A DNA stretch of 45,963 nucleotides from Pedobacter sp. UBA4863 (lineage in GTDB: Bacteria; Bacteroidota; Bacteroidia; Sphingobacteriales; Sphingobacteriaceae): contig NZ_DHDZ01000015.1 in the NCBI RefSeq assembly GCF_002399615.1, positions 142,051-188,013 of the forward strand. Reading direction: 5' to 3'. The notes under the pieces were generated by a model, which was given only the letters and a program-made list of their open reading frames with translations, had not been told where the DNA came from and did no database searches. Within the stretch, counting starts at the first letter, position 1. The number at the start of each line of letters is the position of its first letter. A program made the translations under genes and the position numbers. Shown piece by piece: positions 25,831 to 33,603 of this stretch.

Positions 25831-26532
25831 CTATTTAGTTCTAGTTGGTCTTACCTCAATTTTTGAAGGCAATACATTAGGATTTAAGTTCAGTAAATCT
25901 ACTACCATTTGACCTATGTCTTCGGGTTGTATTTTCCAGCCATCAGCATCGTTAGGTTGATGGCCGTTAAAGTGCGAGGTTACCGAACCGGGCATAATGG
26001 TCGTGGTTTTAATGTCGTACTCTCTTAGATCTAACATAGCGGCCTGTGTAAAACCAACTACACCAAATTTAGAAGCGTTGTAACCAGCGCCATTGGCAAA
26101 GAAATTAGTGCCTGCTAGGCTAGAGATAGAAATGTAGTAACCTTTATTTGCCTTTAGCTGTGCTACACTGGCTTTCAGCGTATGGAAAACGCCAGTTAAA
26201 TTGGTGTCAATCATCGCATTCCAATCTTCTAAACTTAATTGGTCTATGGGCGCAAACTTGCCCAAGCCTGCATTGGCAATTACAATGTCTAATTTTCCAA
26301 ATTTGGCTACAATTTGCGCTACAGCTTTTTCTTCGTCTTCAAAATTTCTTACATCAGCAGCAATGGCTAATACATTTTCGCTGCCCAAGTTGGCTTTTGC
26401 TTGCAATACATCTTCTAATTTCCGGCCAGATATGGCCACTTTTACACCAGCTTGCACCAATGCTTTCGCAATACCAAAACCAATGCCTTTTGTTCCGCCT
26501 GTAATATAGGCTACTTTAGTATCTAAATTCAT
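25831..26532 (-). CDS. SDR family NAD(P)-dependent oxidoreductase
   Basis: A 233-residue short-chain dehydrogenase. The dinucleotide motif is TGGTKGIGFGIA (about 11-22), the NAG motif is NAGLGKF, and the catalytic pair is Y and K in GYNASKFG with an upstream SISSLAG providing Ser. It probably oxidises or reduces a small alcohol or ketone; SDRs of this length range from sugar epimerases to 3-ketoacyl-ACP reductase-like enzymes and the substrate cannot be told. The start MNLDTKVAYITGG is standard. On the minus strand a TAATTTTG (26566-26559) lies 27 nt upstream as a possible -7 box. It is divergent from the SatD-like gene. Confidence 0.88.
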   Translation of the reverse strand: MNLDTKVAYITGGTKGIGFGIAKALVQAGVKVAISGRKLEDVLQAKANLGSENVLAIAADVRNFEDEEKAVAQIVAKFGKLDIVIANAGLGKFAPIDQLSLEDWNAMIDTNLTGVFHTLKASVAQLKANKGYYISISSLAGTNFFANGAGYNASKFGVVGFTQAAMLDLREYDIKTTTIMPGSVTSHFNGHQPNDADGWKIQPEDIGQMVVDLLNLNPNVLPSKIEVRPTRTK

Positions 26533-26660
26533 CGTTAGTTAAATTTACTTCAAAACTGCAAAATTAGTATGGTTTATATGTGGCTGTTTTGTCAAATAAC
26601 GTTTAATTAGCTCATTGTGCATTGTGTGAGAATTACTCATTAGCTGTACCCATATTTAAA

Positions 26661-26736
26661 AATCGGTTCTTTGTCCGATATTCTTAATTATCGGGCATTT
26701 AGCCGATAATTTGATTTATCGGCTTTTTTGCCGATA
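26661..26736. promoter_or_regulatory. Operator lattice: CCGATA/TATCGG at exact 14-bp period
   Basis: Hexamers in strictly alternating orientation occur at 26661 (AATCGG, one mismatch, minus), 26675 (CCGATA, plus), 26689 (TATCGG, minus), 26703 (CCGATA, plus), 26717 (TATCGG, minus) and 26731 (CCGATA, plus). Successive starts are each exactly 14 bp apart, and the array ends 8 bp before the ATG of the SatD-like gene. Several copies are flanked by the same base pattern (G-C-CGATAWT). This looks like a multi-dimer operator that would cover the promoter and start region of the satD-DUF3307 pair. The neighbouring gene itself encodes a helix-turn-helix protein, so autoregulation is the simplest reading. 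Confidence 0.8.
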
Positions 26737-26744
26737 TTAGAGTT

Positions 26745-27371
26745 ATGATTGCAGTAATTACAGGAGATATCGTTAATTCGAGAGAGCTACCATCTCTTTG
26801 GATAGAGATTTTGAAAGAAGCTTTATCGGCTTTGCCAAAGGAAGATACCAAATGGGAAATTTTTAGAGGTGATAGCTTTCAAATAGAATTGCCTTCGCAA
26901 CAGGCTTTGCTTACTTCGGTGTATATTAAAGCGTGTATAAAGACTATTAAAGGGGCAGATGTGAGGTTAAGTATTGGTTTAGGTAAGAAAGCAAAAATAG
27001 CTACAGCTAAAGTTACTGAAGCTAGCGGAGAAGCTTACGTAAACTCGGGAGAGGGATTTGATGGCTTGAAAAGCAATAAAGTAAACTTAGTGGTAAAAAG
27101 CCCATCAGTTGAGTTTGATGAAGATATGAACCTGTACTTTAAATTGGCCTTAATTGCCATGGACAGTTGGAGCCCGATAGCTTCTGAGGTAGTAAAGCAA
27201 ACCATTGAAAACCAAAATGAAAACCAAGATAAGATTGCGAAAATTTCTGGAAGAAGCCAATCTTCTATTAGCGAAGCACTTAAAAGAGCGCATTTTTCGG
27301 AGATAATGGAGCTGGAAAAAAAGTACAGACTGTTGGTAGCTAAAGTTTTTGAGCAATGGAAATCGTATTAA
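26745..27371 (+). CDS. SatD-like protein with C-terminal helix-turn-helix
   Basis: A 208-residue protein I place in the SatD family from its N-terminus MIAVITGDIVNSREL and the central RGDSFQIEL. The C-terminal part (about 158-183, ENQDKIAKISGRSQSSISEALKRA) is a clear helix-turn-helix. The N-terminal 120 residues also recall class III nucleotide cyclases: ITGDIVNSREL resembles the cyclase start FADIVGST, RGDSFQ resembles the second metal-Asp hairpin, and VRLSIGLG with SGEAYVNSGEGFDGL resembles RIGIHTG and GEAVNxAxRL. D8 and D43 would be the two metal Asp. This is pattern reading, not a search result. The ATG lies 8 nt after a 14-bp-periodic operator array, and the 3' end overlaps the next gene by 16 nt. 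Confidence 0.65.
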   Translation: MIAVITGDIVNSRELPSLWIEILKEALSALPKEDTKWEIFRGDSFQIELPSQQALLTSVYIKACIKTIKGADVRLSIGLGKKAKIATAKVTEASGEAYVNSGEGFDGLKSNKVNLVVKSPSVEFDEDMNLYFKLALIAMDSWSPIASEVVKQTIENQNENQDKIAKISGRSQSSISEALKRAHFSEIMELEKKYRLLVAKVFEQWKSY

Positions 27372-28060
27372 TTAAACTTCTTTTAGCTCACATAATGGGT
27401 GATTTTTTTCTGCAACCAGATAAATGGGTGGTAGAAAAAGAGCGTATGAAACTAAAATCTAGTAAGTTATATTTCCATGTGGCATTACACTTTGCATTGA
27501 TATTTCTTGTCTTTTTTTCGTTTGATGTTTGGCTACAAGCTTTAATTATTGGTGTTACCCATTATATAATAGATGCCACTAAGTTACTATTTCAGCAAAC
27601 TAAAACTAAAAAAGCATGGTTTTTTGCAGACCAAGCATTGCATATTGCTGTAATTATAGTTTGTTGGCTAAGCTTTTACGACGGTGCAACTATAAATTTT
27701 AGCTTTTTACAAAACGTTAAATTTTGGCTGTATCTTTTTGGCGGTTTACTATTAACACTACCAACGGCAATTGTTATTAAGGTAGTTATTGCCAGATTTA
27801 TACCAAGTAAAAATGCTATTTCATTACAAAATGCTGGCAAGTTTATTGGTATTTTAGAAAGGCTACTAATTTATATTTTTGTACTCACCAATCATTTAGA
27901 AGCGGTGGGCTTTCTTTTGGCAGCAAAATCAATCTTTAGGTTTGGTAACCTAAAGGAAGGAAATGAGTTAAAACTTACCGAGTATGTTTTAATAGGCACT
28001 TTGTTAAGTTTTGGCATTGCTGTGGCGGTAGGTTTAGGTATCACTTCTATTAAATTATAA
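27356..28060 (+). CDS. DUF3307 family membrane protein
   Basis: A 234-residue protein of the DUF3307 family, recognised from LLLAHIMGDFFLQPDKWVVEK at the N-terminus with its LHFALIFLVFFSFDVW and GVTHYIIDATKLLFQQTK blocks. It has about six hydrophobic helices, consistent with an inner-membrane protein. The Asp/His residues within the membrane segments (H12, D16, H64, H-Y-I-I-D) are suggestive of metal or substrate handling. The function is unknown. It begins inside the SatD-like gene (overlap 16 nt), so the pair is translated together; streptococcal satD-satE shows a similar regulator/membrane pair. mgtE follows after 23 nt. Confidence 0.78.
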   Translation: MEIVLIKLLLAHIMGDFFLQPDKWVVEKERMKLKSSKLYFHVALHFALIFLVFFSFDVWLQALIIGVTHYIIDATKLLFQQTKTKKAWFFADQALHIAVIIVCWLSFYDGATINFSFLQNVKFWLYLFGGLLLTLPTAIVIKVVIARFIPSKNAISLQNAGKFIGILERLLIYIFVLTNHLEAVGFLLAAKSIFRFGNLKEGNELKLTEYVLIGTLLSFGIAVAVGLGITSIKL

Positions 28061-28083
28061 TGAAAAAAATATTTTAACAACGC

Positions 28084-29439
28084 GTGTCAATGCAATCGTT
28101 CGAATTAGATAAAACAGATCTTTCTAAGCTAAATAAAGCCATAAATGGCAATGACCAATTATTGGCCCAAACTTTAGCCGAATACCATGCTTCCGAAATT
28201 GCTATTCTTTTCGAAAATATTAATGCTGAGGATAGACAGCGTATCATTAACCTGCTAGAGGTAGAAAAAGCATCAGAAGTAATTGCCGAGATGAGCGAAG
28301 AAGCCCATCCAGAAGAGCTTTTGATACAGTTGCACCCCGAAAAAAGAACAGAAATTGTAGAAGAACTGGATTATGATGATGCAACCGACATTATTTCGCA
28401 GTTAGATGCAGAAGAACAGCAGGAAATTCTAGAAGATTTAAGCGCAGATGATGCCGAAAGTATCCGGAATTTATTAAGCTACCATGAGGAAACTGCTGGT
28501 GGTTTAATGAATACGCAAATGATTAAGGTGAACATTAACCTAACCAAAAAGGATGCGATTGACGAAATTATTAGGCAAAGCGAAGAAATAGAAGAATTTT
28601 ATACAGTTTTTGTGGTAGATGATGAAAGCTGTTTTAAAGGCATTGTGTCATTAAAAGATATCATCAAGGCAAAAGGTAATGTGAAAATTACCGATATGGT
28701 AAACCCCAATGCTGTTTATGTAAAAGCAGATACAGACCAAGAAGAAGTGGCAAAACTATTATCTCAATATAATTTAACGAGTATTCCGGTGGTTGACAAG
28801 CATGCGAAGCTATTGGGCAGGGTAACTTTCGACGATGTGATAGACGTTTTAGAAGACGAGAATACAGAAGATATTTTAAAAATATCGGGGGTATCTGAAG
28901 ATGAAGAATTGGCAGGTAATTGGATAGATGCCGTTAAATCTCGATTGCCTTGGCTGATCATTAACTTGGGAACGGCGTTTTTGGCTTCGGCAGTGATAAG
29001 GTATTACGAAAATACACTTGCGCATTTAGCAGTTCTTTCTGCATATATGACCATTATTGCAGGCATGGGCGGAAACGCAGCCACACAGGCATTAGCCGTT
29101 ACCGTTAGGCGTATTTCGTTATTCGACTTAACAGACCAGCAGGCTTATAGAGCAGTTTTAAAAGAATTTACCGTAGGGATGATTAACGGTGCTGTAACCG
29201 GCTTAATTGTATTGGCTTTTGCCTATTTCTTCGATGCCAATTTAATGTTAGGTTTAGTAATTTTTCTGGCCATGACCGGAAATCTTATTATTGCGGGTTT
29301 TACAGGTGCCGGTATCCCGTTAATTTTAAAAAGGGTAGGGATAGACCCAGCAATCGCCTCATCTATTATTATAACCACCTTTACAGATGTTTTTGGTTTC
29401 TTGCTATTGTTGGGCTTAGCCAGTAAACTTTTGCTGTGA
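28084..29439 (+). CDS. mgtE: Magnesium transporter MgtE
   Basis: A 451-residue Mg2+ channel/transporter. The N-terminal MgtE_N superhelical domain (about 5-125) has the repeated acidic helices IVEELDYDDATDIISQL and ILEDLSADDAESI, a CBS pair spans about 135-255, and five helices make up the pore (about 275-451), with the conserved TGAGIPLILKRVGIDPAIASS and TTFTDVFGF near the end. Mg2+ bound to the N-terminal and CBS domains closes the pore. The start is GTG at 28084 or ATG at 28090, two codons later. It is 23 nt after the DUF3307 gene and may belong to that transcript. A weak hairpin follows the stop but no clear terminator. Confidence 0.93.
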   Translation: MSMQSFELDKTDLSKLNKAINGNDQLLAQTLAEYHASEIAILFENINAEDRQRIINLLEVEKASEVIAEMSEEAHPEELLIQLHPEKRTEIVEELDYDDATDIISQLDAEEQQEILEDLSADDAESIRNLLSYHEETAGGLMNTQMIKVNINLTKKDAIDEIIRQSEEIEEFYTVFVVDDESCFKGIVSLKDIIKAKGNVKITDMVNPNAVYVKADTDQEEVAKLLSQYNLTSIPVVDKHAKLLGRVTFDDVIDVLEDENTEDILKISGVSEDEELAGNWIDAVKSRLPWLIINLGTAFLASAVIRYYENTLAHLAVLSAYMTIIAGMGGNAATQALAVTVRRISLFDLTDQQAYRAVLKEFTVGMINGAVTGLIVLAFAYFFDANLMLGLVIFLAMTGNLIIAGFTGAGIPLILKRVGIDPAIASSIIITTFTDVFGFLLLLGLASKLLL

Positions 29440-29564
29440 GGAAACGTATTTGTTGCGTTTTAAACTACATAAAGCTGTGAGCAACCTAACAATTTTACTG
29501 GTGTTTGGGTTATCACTCTACCACAACAAGTAGCAATTACACTGACCATAGGTTAAAACAAAGA

Positions 29565-29975
29565 CTAAACAGCTGTAGCCCTAGTTGCTATATTTCCTTT
29601 TGTAGCTTTAGAATAAGGACAAACAGCATGTGCTTTATCTACTAATGATTGGGCTTTTACCATATCAATACCCGGTATATGCACATCTAAATCTGCCGCA
29701 AGAACAAAACTCTTTTCAAGTTTATTAAAAGATATATGCACATTTATAATTGCATTACTGGTATCAATACCTTCAGGCTCGGCAACAGCTTGCAAGGCAC
29801 CTAAATAGCAAGAACCCCAAGCTGCAGCAAATAGCTGTTCGGGGTTGGTTGCACCACCTTGTCCGCCCATTTCTTTCGGTTTCCTCAAACTAGTTTCAAA
29901 TATGCCGTCGCTAGATTTTGCATGACCATCTCTACCACCAATAACGGTAACCGTAGCTGTATATATATTTTCCAT
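29565..29975 (-). CDS. ohr: Organic hydroperoxide resistance protein Ohr
   Basis: A 136-residue Ohr/OsmC peroxidase. The two catalytic cysteines are in AAWGSCYLGAL (about C53) and AHAVCPYSKATKGN (about C118), and the N-terminal TVIGGRDGHAKSSDG is typical of Ohr. It reduces organic hydroperoxides using dihydrolipoyl-type thiols. It converges with mgtE across 125 nt. No OhrR-type repressor gene lies in the window. The start ATG at 29975 follows the usual Ohr N-terminus (MENIYTATVTV). Confidence 0.92.
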   Translation of the reverse strand: MENIYTATVTVIGGRDGHAKSSDGIFETSLRKPKEMGGQGGATNPEQLFAAAWGSCYLGALQAVAEPEGIDTSNAIINVHISFNKLEKSFVLAADLDVHIPGIDMVKAQSLVDKAHAVCPYSKATKGNIATRATAV

Positions 29976-30142
29976 CTTATTTAATTTGTAGACGCAACAA
30001 ATAAATGATGGTTTTAGTTTGCTGGCTTATGAACATGGTACTTTTAAAGAGCTACTATTTACAAAGTTGAAGCTCATTAAAACCAATAATGATCCGTTAC
30101 ATTAAAAACGTACAAATATCGACCAATACAGCACTACGCTAC

Positions 30143-32299
30143 TTAAATCTTAATTTTTTCAGTAAGCTTAAAAATATCGTAAGAAACCTTTTGTATCAGA
30201 TCAAATTGTTCTTCTATCACAATGTCTGTATCGGTTAAAGAAATATCCGTATTGTTCTTTAATCTTATCAAAGGCACATTACTCAAATTGTTGGTTTGCT
30301 GTTCTAGGTTATCTCCAGCCTTTTCTAACAAGTAGGTCGTATTGTCGGCAATAGGTCTAATATCCTGATAATCTACATAAATAAAATTATGTTCTTTAAT
30401 GTACAATGATAAGCTGGCAATGTACGAGGAAAGCAGGTGATTTAACACCGTAAATTGATGAAGCTCTTTAATGTGCACCTGTTTGCTTTTGGGTTCCGAG
30501 AACATTCTTTGAAACATCGAAGCTAAATTTGAAGTTTTTACATAAACTTCCTTTCTGGCCAATTTGTAATTGGTAAGATCAAAACCTTTTTCGAAATAGA
30601 GCTTGGTTACTTCTTTAAAATACCACTGATTGGATTTAATCATTTCCAACATGGCATCTTTAACTTTTTGGTGTTCCCAATTAGGGAAAAGCGAATAACT
30701 GGCCAGCAAAGCAATTCCCGAACCAATTAAGGTATCGTAAATTCTTTCTTTAGCTATAGACATGGTACCCATGCCCAAAAAATTAAAGATAATAAGGATG
30801 TATGGAGTCATGAAAAGCACACTAACCACATAATTTTTGCGCTGAAAACTATAACCGGCTATCATGAATAAAATTAAGATAACAAATAAGGTGTTTTTAT
30901 CGTGGATATAGTGCAATATGCCCATACCAATAAATGCGCCAACAACAGTACCAATAATACGATGGTAGTTTCTTTCTTTGGTTAAGCTAAAGCCAGGTTT
31001 AGATATTACCAATATGGTTAGTAAAATCCAGTAGCTGTGCTCAAAATCTAAGCTTCTGGCAGTAACAAAGCCAATAAACATCACAATTGCTACGCGTAGC
31101 GAGTGCCTAAAAGTAGAGGAACTGAAGGTAAGGTTGTTTAACAGTAATTTAATGTTAATCTCTTGCGAGGTAACAAACTTGGCTACATCCACATCGCCTT
31201 TTTTTATCTTTTTTTGTTCTTTCTTATTAAAATACCTGTTAATGGTTTTTATTCTGGCTACAATGTTCTCAATATTTACTTCAATATTTTTTAGGGCGAT
31301 AATGCCCAAGGTATTATAATCGTTGCTGCTGCTTTGTTCTAAATCACTTATTTCTTTTCGCAGGTTTACTAAATCGTTCTCCAGGTTGTCGGCAAGGCTA
31401 GGTGTGCCACCACTTTTTAAGGCAAAGGCAATATCGTCCAACGAATCCGAAATTTTATTGATCGCCTCTTCATAATGTGCTAAAATCCCAATAGAATCGA
31501 ACTGTTCGTGCAACTGTTTATAATTGTAGTAGGTTGACATTACCTGCTCAAATAAATCAACCGTATCTGTAAAAACAATAACTAGAAACCTACCTTGTGG
31601 GGTAGAATCTCGTACTATTTCTCTGGTTTTAAACAATACCTCCCTAACTTCGTCCTGTTTTTCGTGAACGTTTACTTGCAATTGCAATAAATAGGCGAAA
31701 TTCTTTTCGTAATTGGTTTTGTGAGAGTAGAATTTAGCCTTTACTCGTAAAAAATTAGCTATCTCAAGTATAGCATCACTCAATGTTTGCTGTGCAAGTC
31801 TGTAAGGGCGTAACCGATAAATGAGGTAGCTTAAAGAAGTGTACCAAATACTGCCGATAAAGACCAACATACTATAAAAAATCACTTCCTGCCAAGGCCG
31901 TACATCGTCAATACTTAAAATCATAACGAGCAGTACCGATGTGCCTATTGCGGCGGCTCTCGCTCCATAAAGAAACAGCATCGAAAATATAAAGCTAAAC
32001 GCCACAAGCAAAATACCAATAAAAAGGTCGCTTTTATTGGTAAGGCCAACAATAATGGTTACCAAAAACAACAATGCGGTAGTTACAAACATGGCGTTTC
32101 TGCGGTGCTGTATTGGGCCAGGAGAATCTACAATGCTTACACAAAGTGCGCCCAAAGATAGGGTCATGCCATACTGTAGCATGCCAAAATGTGCCATAAT
32201 TAACGAGGGACACAATACACCAAAAGTAATACGAAGACCCTCTGCAAAATAATTGCTCAGTAAAAAATCTTGTGTATCTCTAATTGGTTTATGAAGCAT
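30143..32299 (-). CDS. FUSC family inner-membrane protein (YccS-like)
   Basis: A protein of about 718 residues with two membrane bundles of roughly six helices (near 15-165 and 395-525), separated by a cytoplasmic region of about 230 residues with coiled-coil character (LENDLVNLRKEISDLEQSS), plus a C-terminal cytoplasmic domain. The second bundle begins HSLRVAIVMFIGFVTARSL, FSLTKERNYHRIIGTVVG follows, and these match the FUSC/YccS family, linked to export of aromatic acids. Substrate unknown. I choose ATG at 32299 (MLHKPIRDTQ) over the TTG two codons earlier. A TAGTTTTG overlaps this start region (32310-32303). It is divergent from the D-amino-acid operon. Confidence 0.86.
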   Translation of the reverse strand: MLHKPIRDTQDFLLSNYFAEGLRITFGVLCPSLIMAHFGMLQYGMTLSLGALCVSIVDSPGPIQHRRNAMFVTTALLFLVTIIVGLTNKSDLFIGILLVAFSFIFSMLFLYGARAAAIGTSVLLVMILSIDDVRPWQEVIFYSMLVFIGSIWYTSLSYLIYRLRPYRLAQQTLSDAILEIANFLRVKAKFYSHKTNYEKNFAYLLQLQVNVHEKQDEVREVLFKTREIVRDSTPQGRFLVIVFTDTVDLFEQVMSTYYNYKQLHEQFDSIGILAHYEEAINKISDSLDDIAFALKSGGTPSLADNLENDLVNLRKEISDLEQSSSNDYNTLGIIALKNIEVNIENIVARIKTINRYFNKKEQKKIKKGDVDVAKFVTSQEINIKLLLNNLTFSSSTFRHSLRVAIVMFIGFVTARSLDFEHSYWILLTILVISKPGFSLTKERNYHRIIGTVVGAFIGMGILHYIHDKNTLFVILILFMIAGYSFQRKNYVVSVLFMTPYILIIFNFLGMGTMSIAKERIYDTLIGSGIALLASYSLFPNWEHQKVKDAMLEMIKSNQWYFKEVTKLYFEKGFDLTNYKLARKEVYVKTSNLASMFQRMFSEPKSKQVHIKELHQFTVLNHLLSSYIASLSLYIKEHNFIYVDYQDIRPIADNTTYLLEKAGDNLEQQTNNLSNVPLIRLKNNTDISLTDTDIVIEEQFDLIQKVSYDIFKLTEKIKI

Positions 32300-32457
32300 A
32301 TACAAAACTAATATTATTTGAGATGGAAAATGTTAAATTTGGACAGAAATGCCGAAAAAACGATGAAGCAATATAATTACATCTATTTTATAAGCTCAAA
32401 CGGACTATCTAATTAAAAATAACGTCTTAATAAAACACCCCTTTTAATAAAAAGTTA

Positions 32458-33576
32458 ATGAAGAAAATATTTATCGCATTAAGTTGCCTATTTGTATTAG
32501 TATCTGCTGGAAAAAAAGAAATCATTATTAGCGCAAAAGCTCAAAAAATAGACTCTGCAATTACTTATTTAAAACTTGTTGAAATTGCAAAAACTAAAAC
32601 TCCGGCAATACAAATAGCATATTTAAACAATGGCAAAGTAGAACACTATAACTATGGCGTAAAAAGTACAACAACTGCAGAACCTATTGATAGCAAAACC
32701 ATATTTCAGGCAGCTTCTTTAAGCAAAGTTGTAGCCACTTATGCTTTTTTAATATTGGCTGATAAGGGTTTACTAGATTTGGATAAACCTTTATGGAAAT
32801 ATTACGAGTACGATCGCTTAAAAAATGATCCGAATAAAGAGTTAATGACTGGCAGACACGTATTAACTCACCAAACGGGTTTAGTAAATTGGGAAGCAGC
32901 AGCAGGTTCTACCGCTTGGAAAAACAGCGAATTAAAAACAAGGTTTACTCCTGGAACTGATTTCACCTATTCTGGAGAGGCTTACTATTACCTACAATTA
33001 GTAGCCGAAAAAATTACAGGTAAAACTTTAGATCAAATTTGTACTGAATATATTTTTAAACCATTTGGGATGAAAAAATCTCATTACACCTTTACCAATG
33101 AAATTGGTAAAAACATAACTTTAGCCCACAGAGATGATTTAACTACTTCGGGAAGAGTACAAAAATTTACAGAAGGTAATGACGCTTATACTTTATACAC
33201 CACAGCAGATGAGTATATGAAATTTGTTATAGAAGGTGTGTTAAATGGCAAAGGCTTATCTAAAAAAATGTACCAAGAATTTCTAACTCCCACAGTAACC
33301 ACAGCCTTAAAAGGAAAAGAAAAAGAGAAGGATAAATATGTGAAAGGTTGTTTAGGTATTCGCATTCAAGAAAACGAGGCGGGTACTGCATATTGGCACA
33401 CGGGCTCAAACGGAAGTGCTAAATCTGGTGGTTTTAGGTGTGTATTCTTGGTATATCCAAAAAGCAAAAAGGCCATTACAATATTTACAAATTCAAGCAA
33501 AGGAAATACGGCTTTCGTACCTGTTCTTAACCAAATCATGGGCAAAGATCAAACTTATTGGTTCTATAAAAATTAA
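32458..33576 (+). CDS. Serine hydrolase, beta-lactamase/S12 family
   Basis: A 372-residue exported enzyme (signal-like MKKIFIALSCLFVLVSAG). The S12 triad of motifs is S87-x-x-K90 (AASLSKVV), Y171-S172-G173 (DFTYSGEAYY), where the usual third residue is Asn, and H313-T314-G315 (YWHTGSNG), the KTG equivalent. Members hydrolyse D-Ala peptides, D-amino-acid amides, esters or beta-lactams. Its place as the first gene of a run of D-aminoacylase-like genes favours action on D-residues, such as D-aminopeptidase or DD-carboxypeptidase-like cleavage; that is inference. It is 27 nt upstream of the first deacylase gene and divergent from the FUSC gene, so the operon promoter should lie in 32306-32457, where I see no full consensus. 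Confidence 0.87.
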   Translation: MKKIFIALSCLFVLVSAGKKEIIISAKAQKIDSAITYLKLVEIAKTKTPAIQIAYLNNGKVEHYNYGVKSTTTAEPIDSKTIFQAASLSKVVATYAFLILADKGLLDLDKPLWKYYEYDRLKNDPNKELMTGRHVLTHQTGLVNWEAAAGSTAWKNSELKTRFTPGTDFTYSGEAYYYLQLVAEKITGKTLDQICTEYIFKPFGMKKSHYTFTNEIGKNITLAHRDDLTTSGRVQKFTEGNDAYTLYTTADEYMKFVIEGVLNGKGLSKKMYQEFLTPTVTTALKGKEKEKDKYVKGCLGIRIQENEAGTAYWHTGSNGSAKSGGFRCVFLVYPKSKKAITIFTNSSKGNTAFVPVLNQIMGKDQTYWFYKN

Positions 33577-33603
33577 GTCTATCATTTTTATTAAATAAAA
33601 TAG

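Noticed and set aside
25617..25838. 73-codon plus-strand frame between pyrG and the SDR gene
   Set aside because: Hydrophobic, overlapping the pyrG promoter box, with no homology I can see.
26661..26736. Periodic repeats considered as a CRISPR array
   Set aside because: The units are hexamers in alternating orientation at 14-bp intervals, far too short for CRISPR, and there are no cas genes.
29440..29564. Terminator after mgtE
   Set aside because: Only a 5-bp AAACG/CGTTT stem with a 9-nt loop is present, too weak to support the call.
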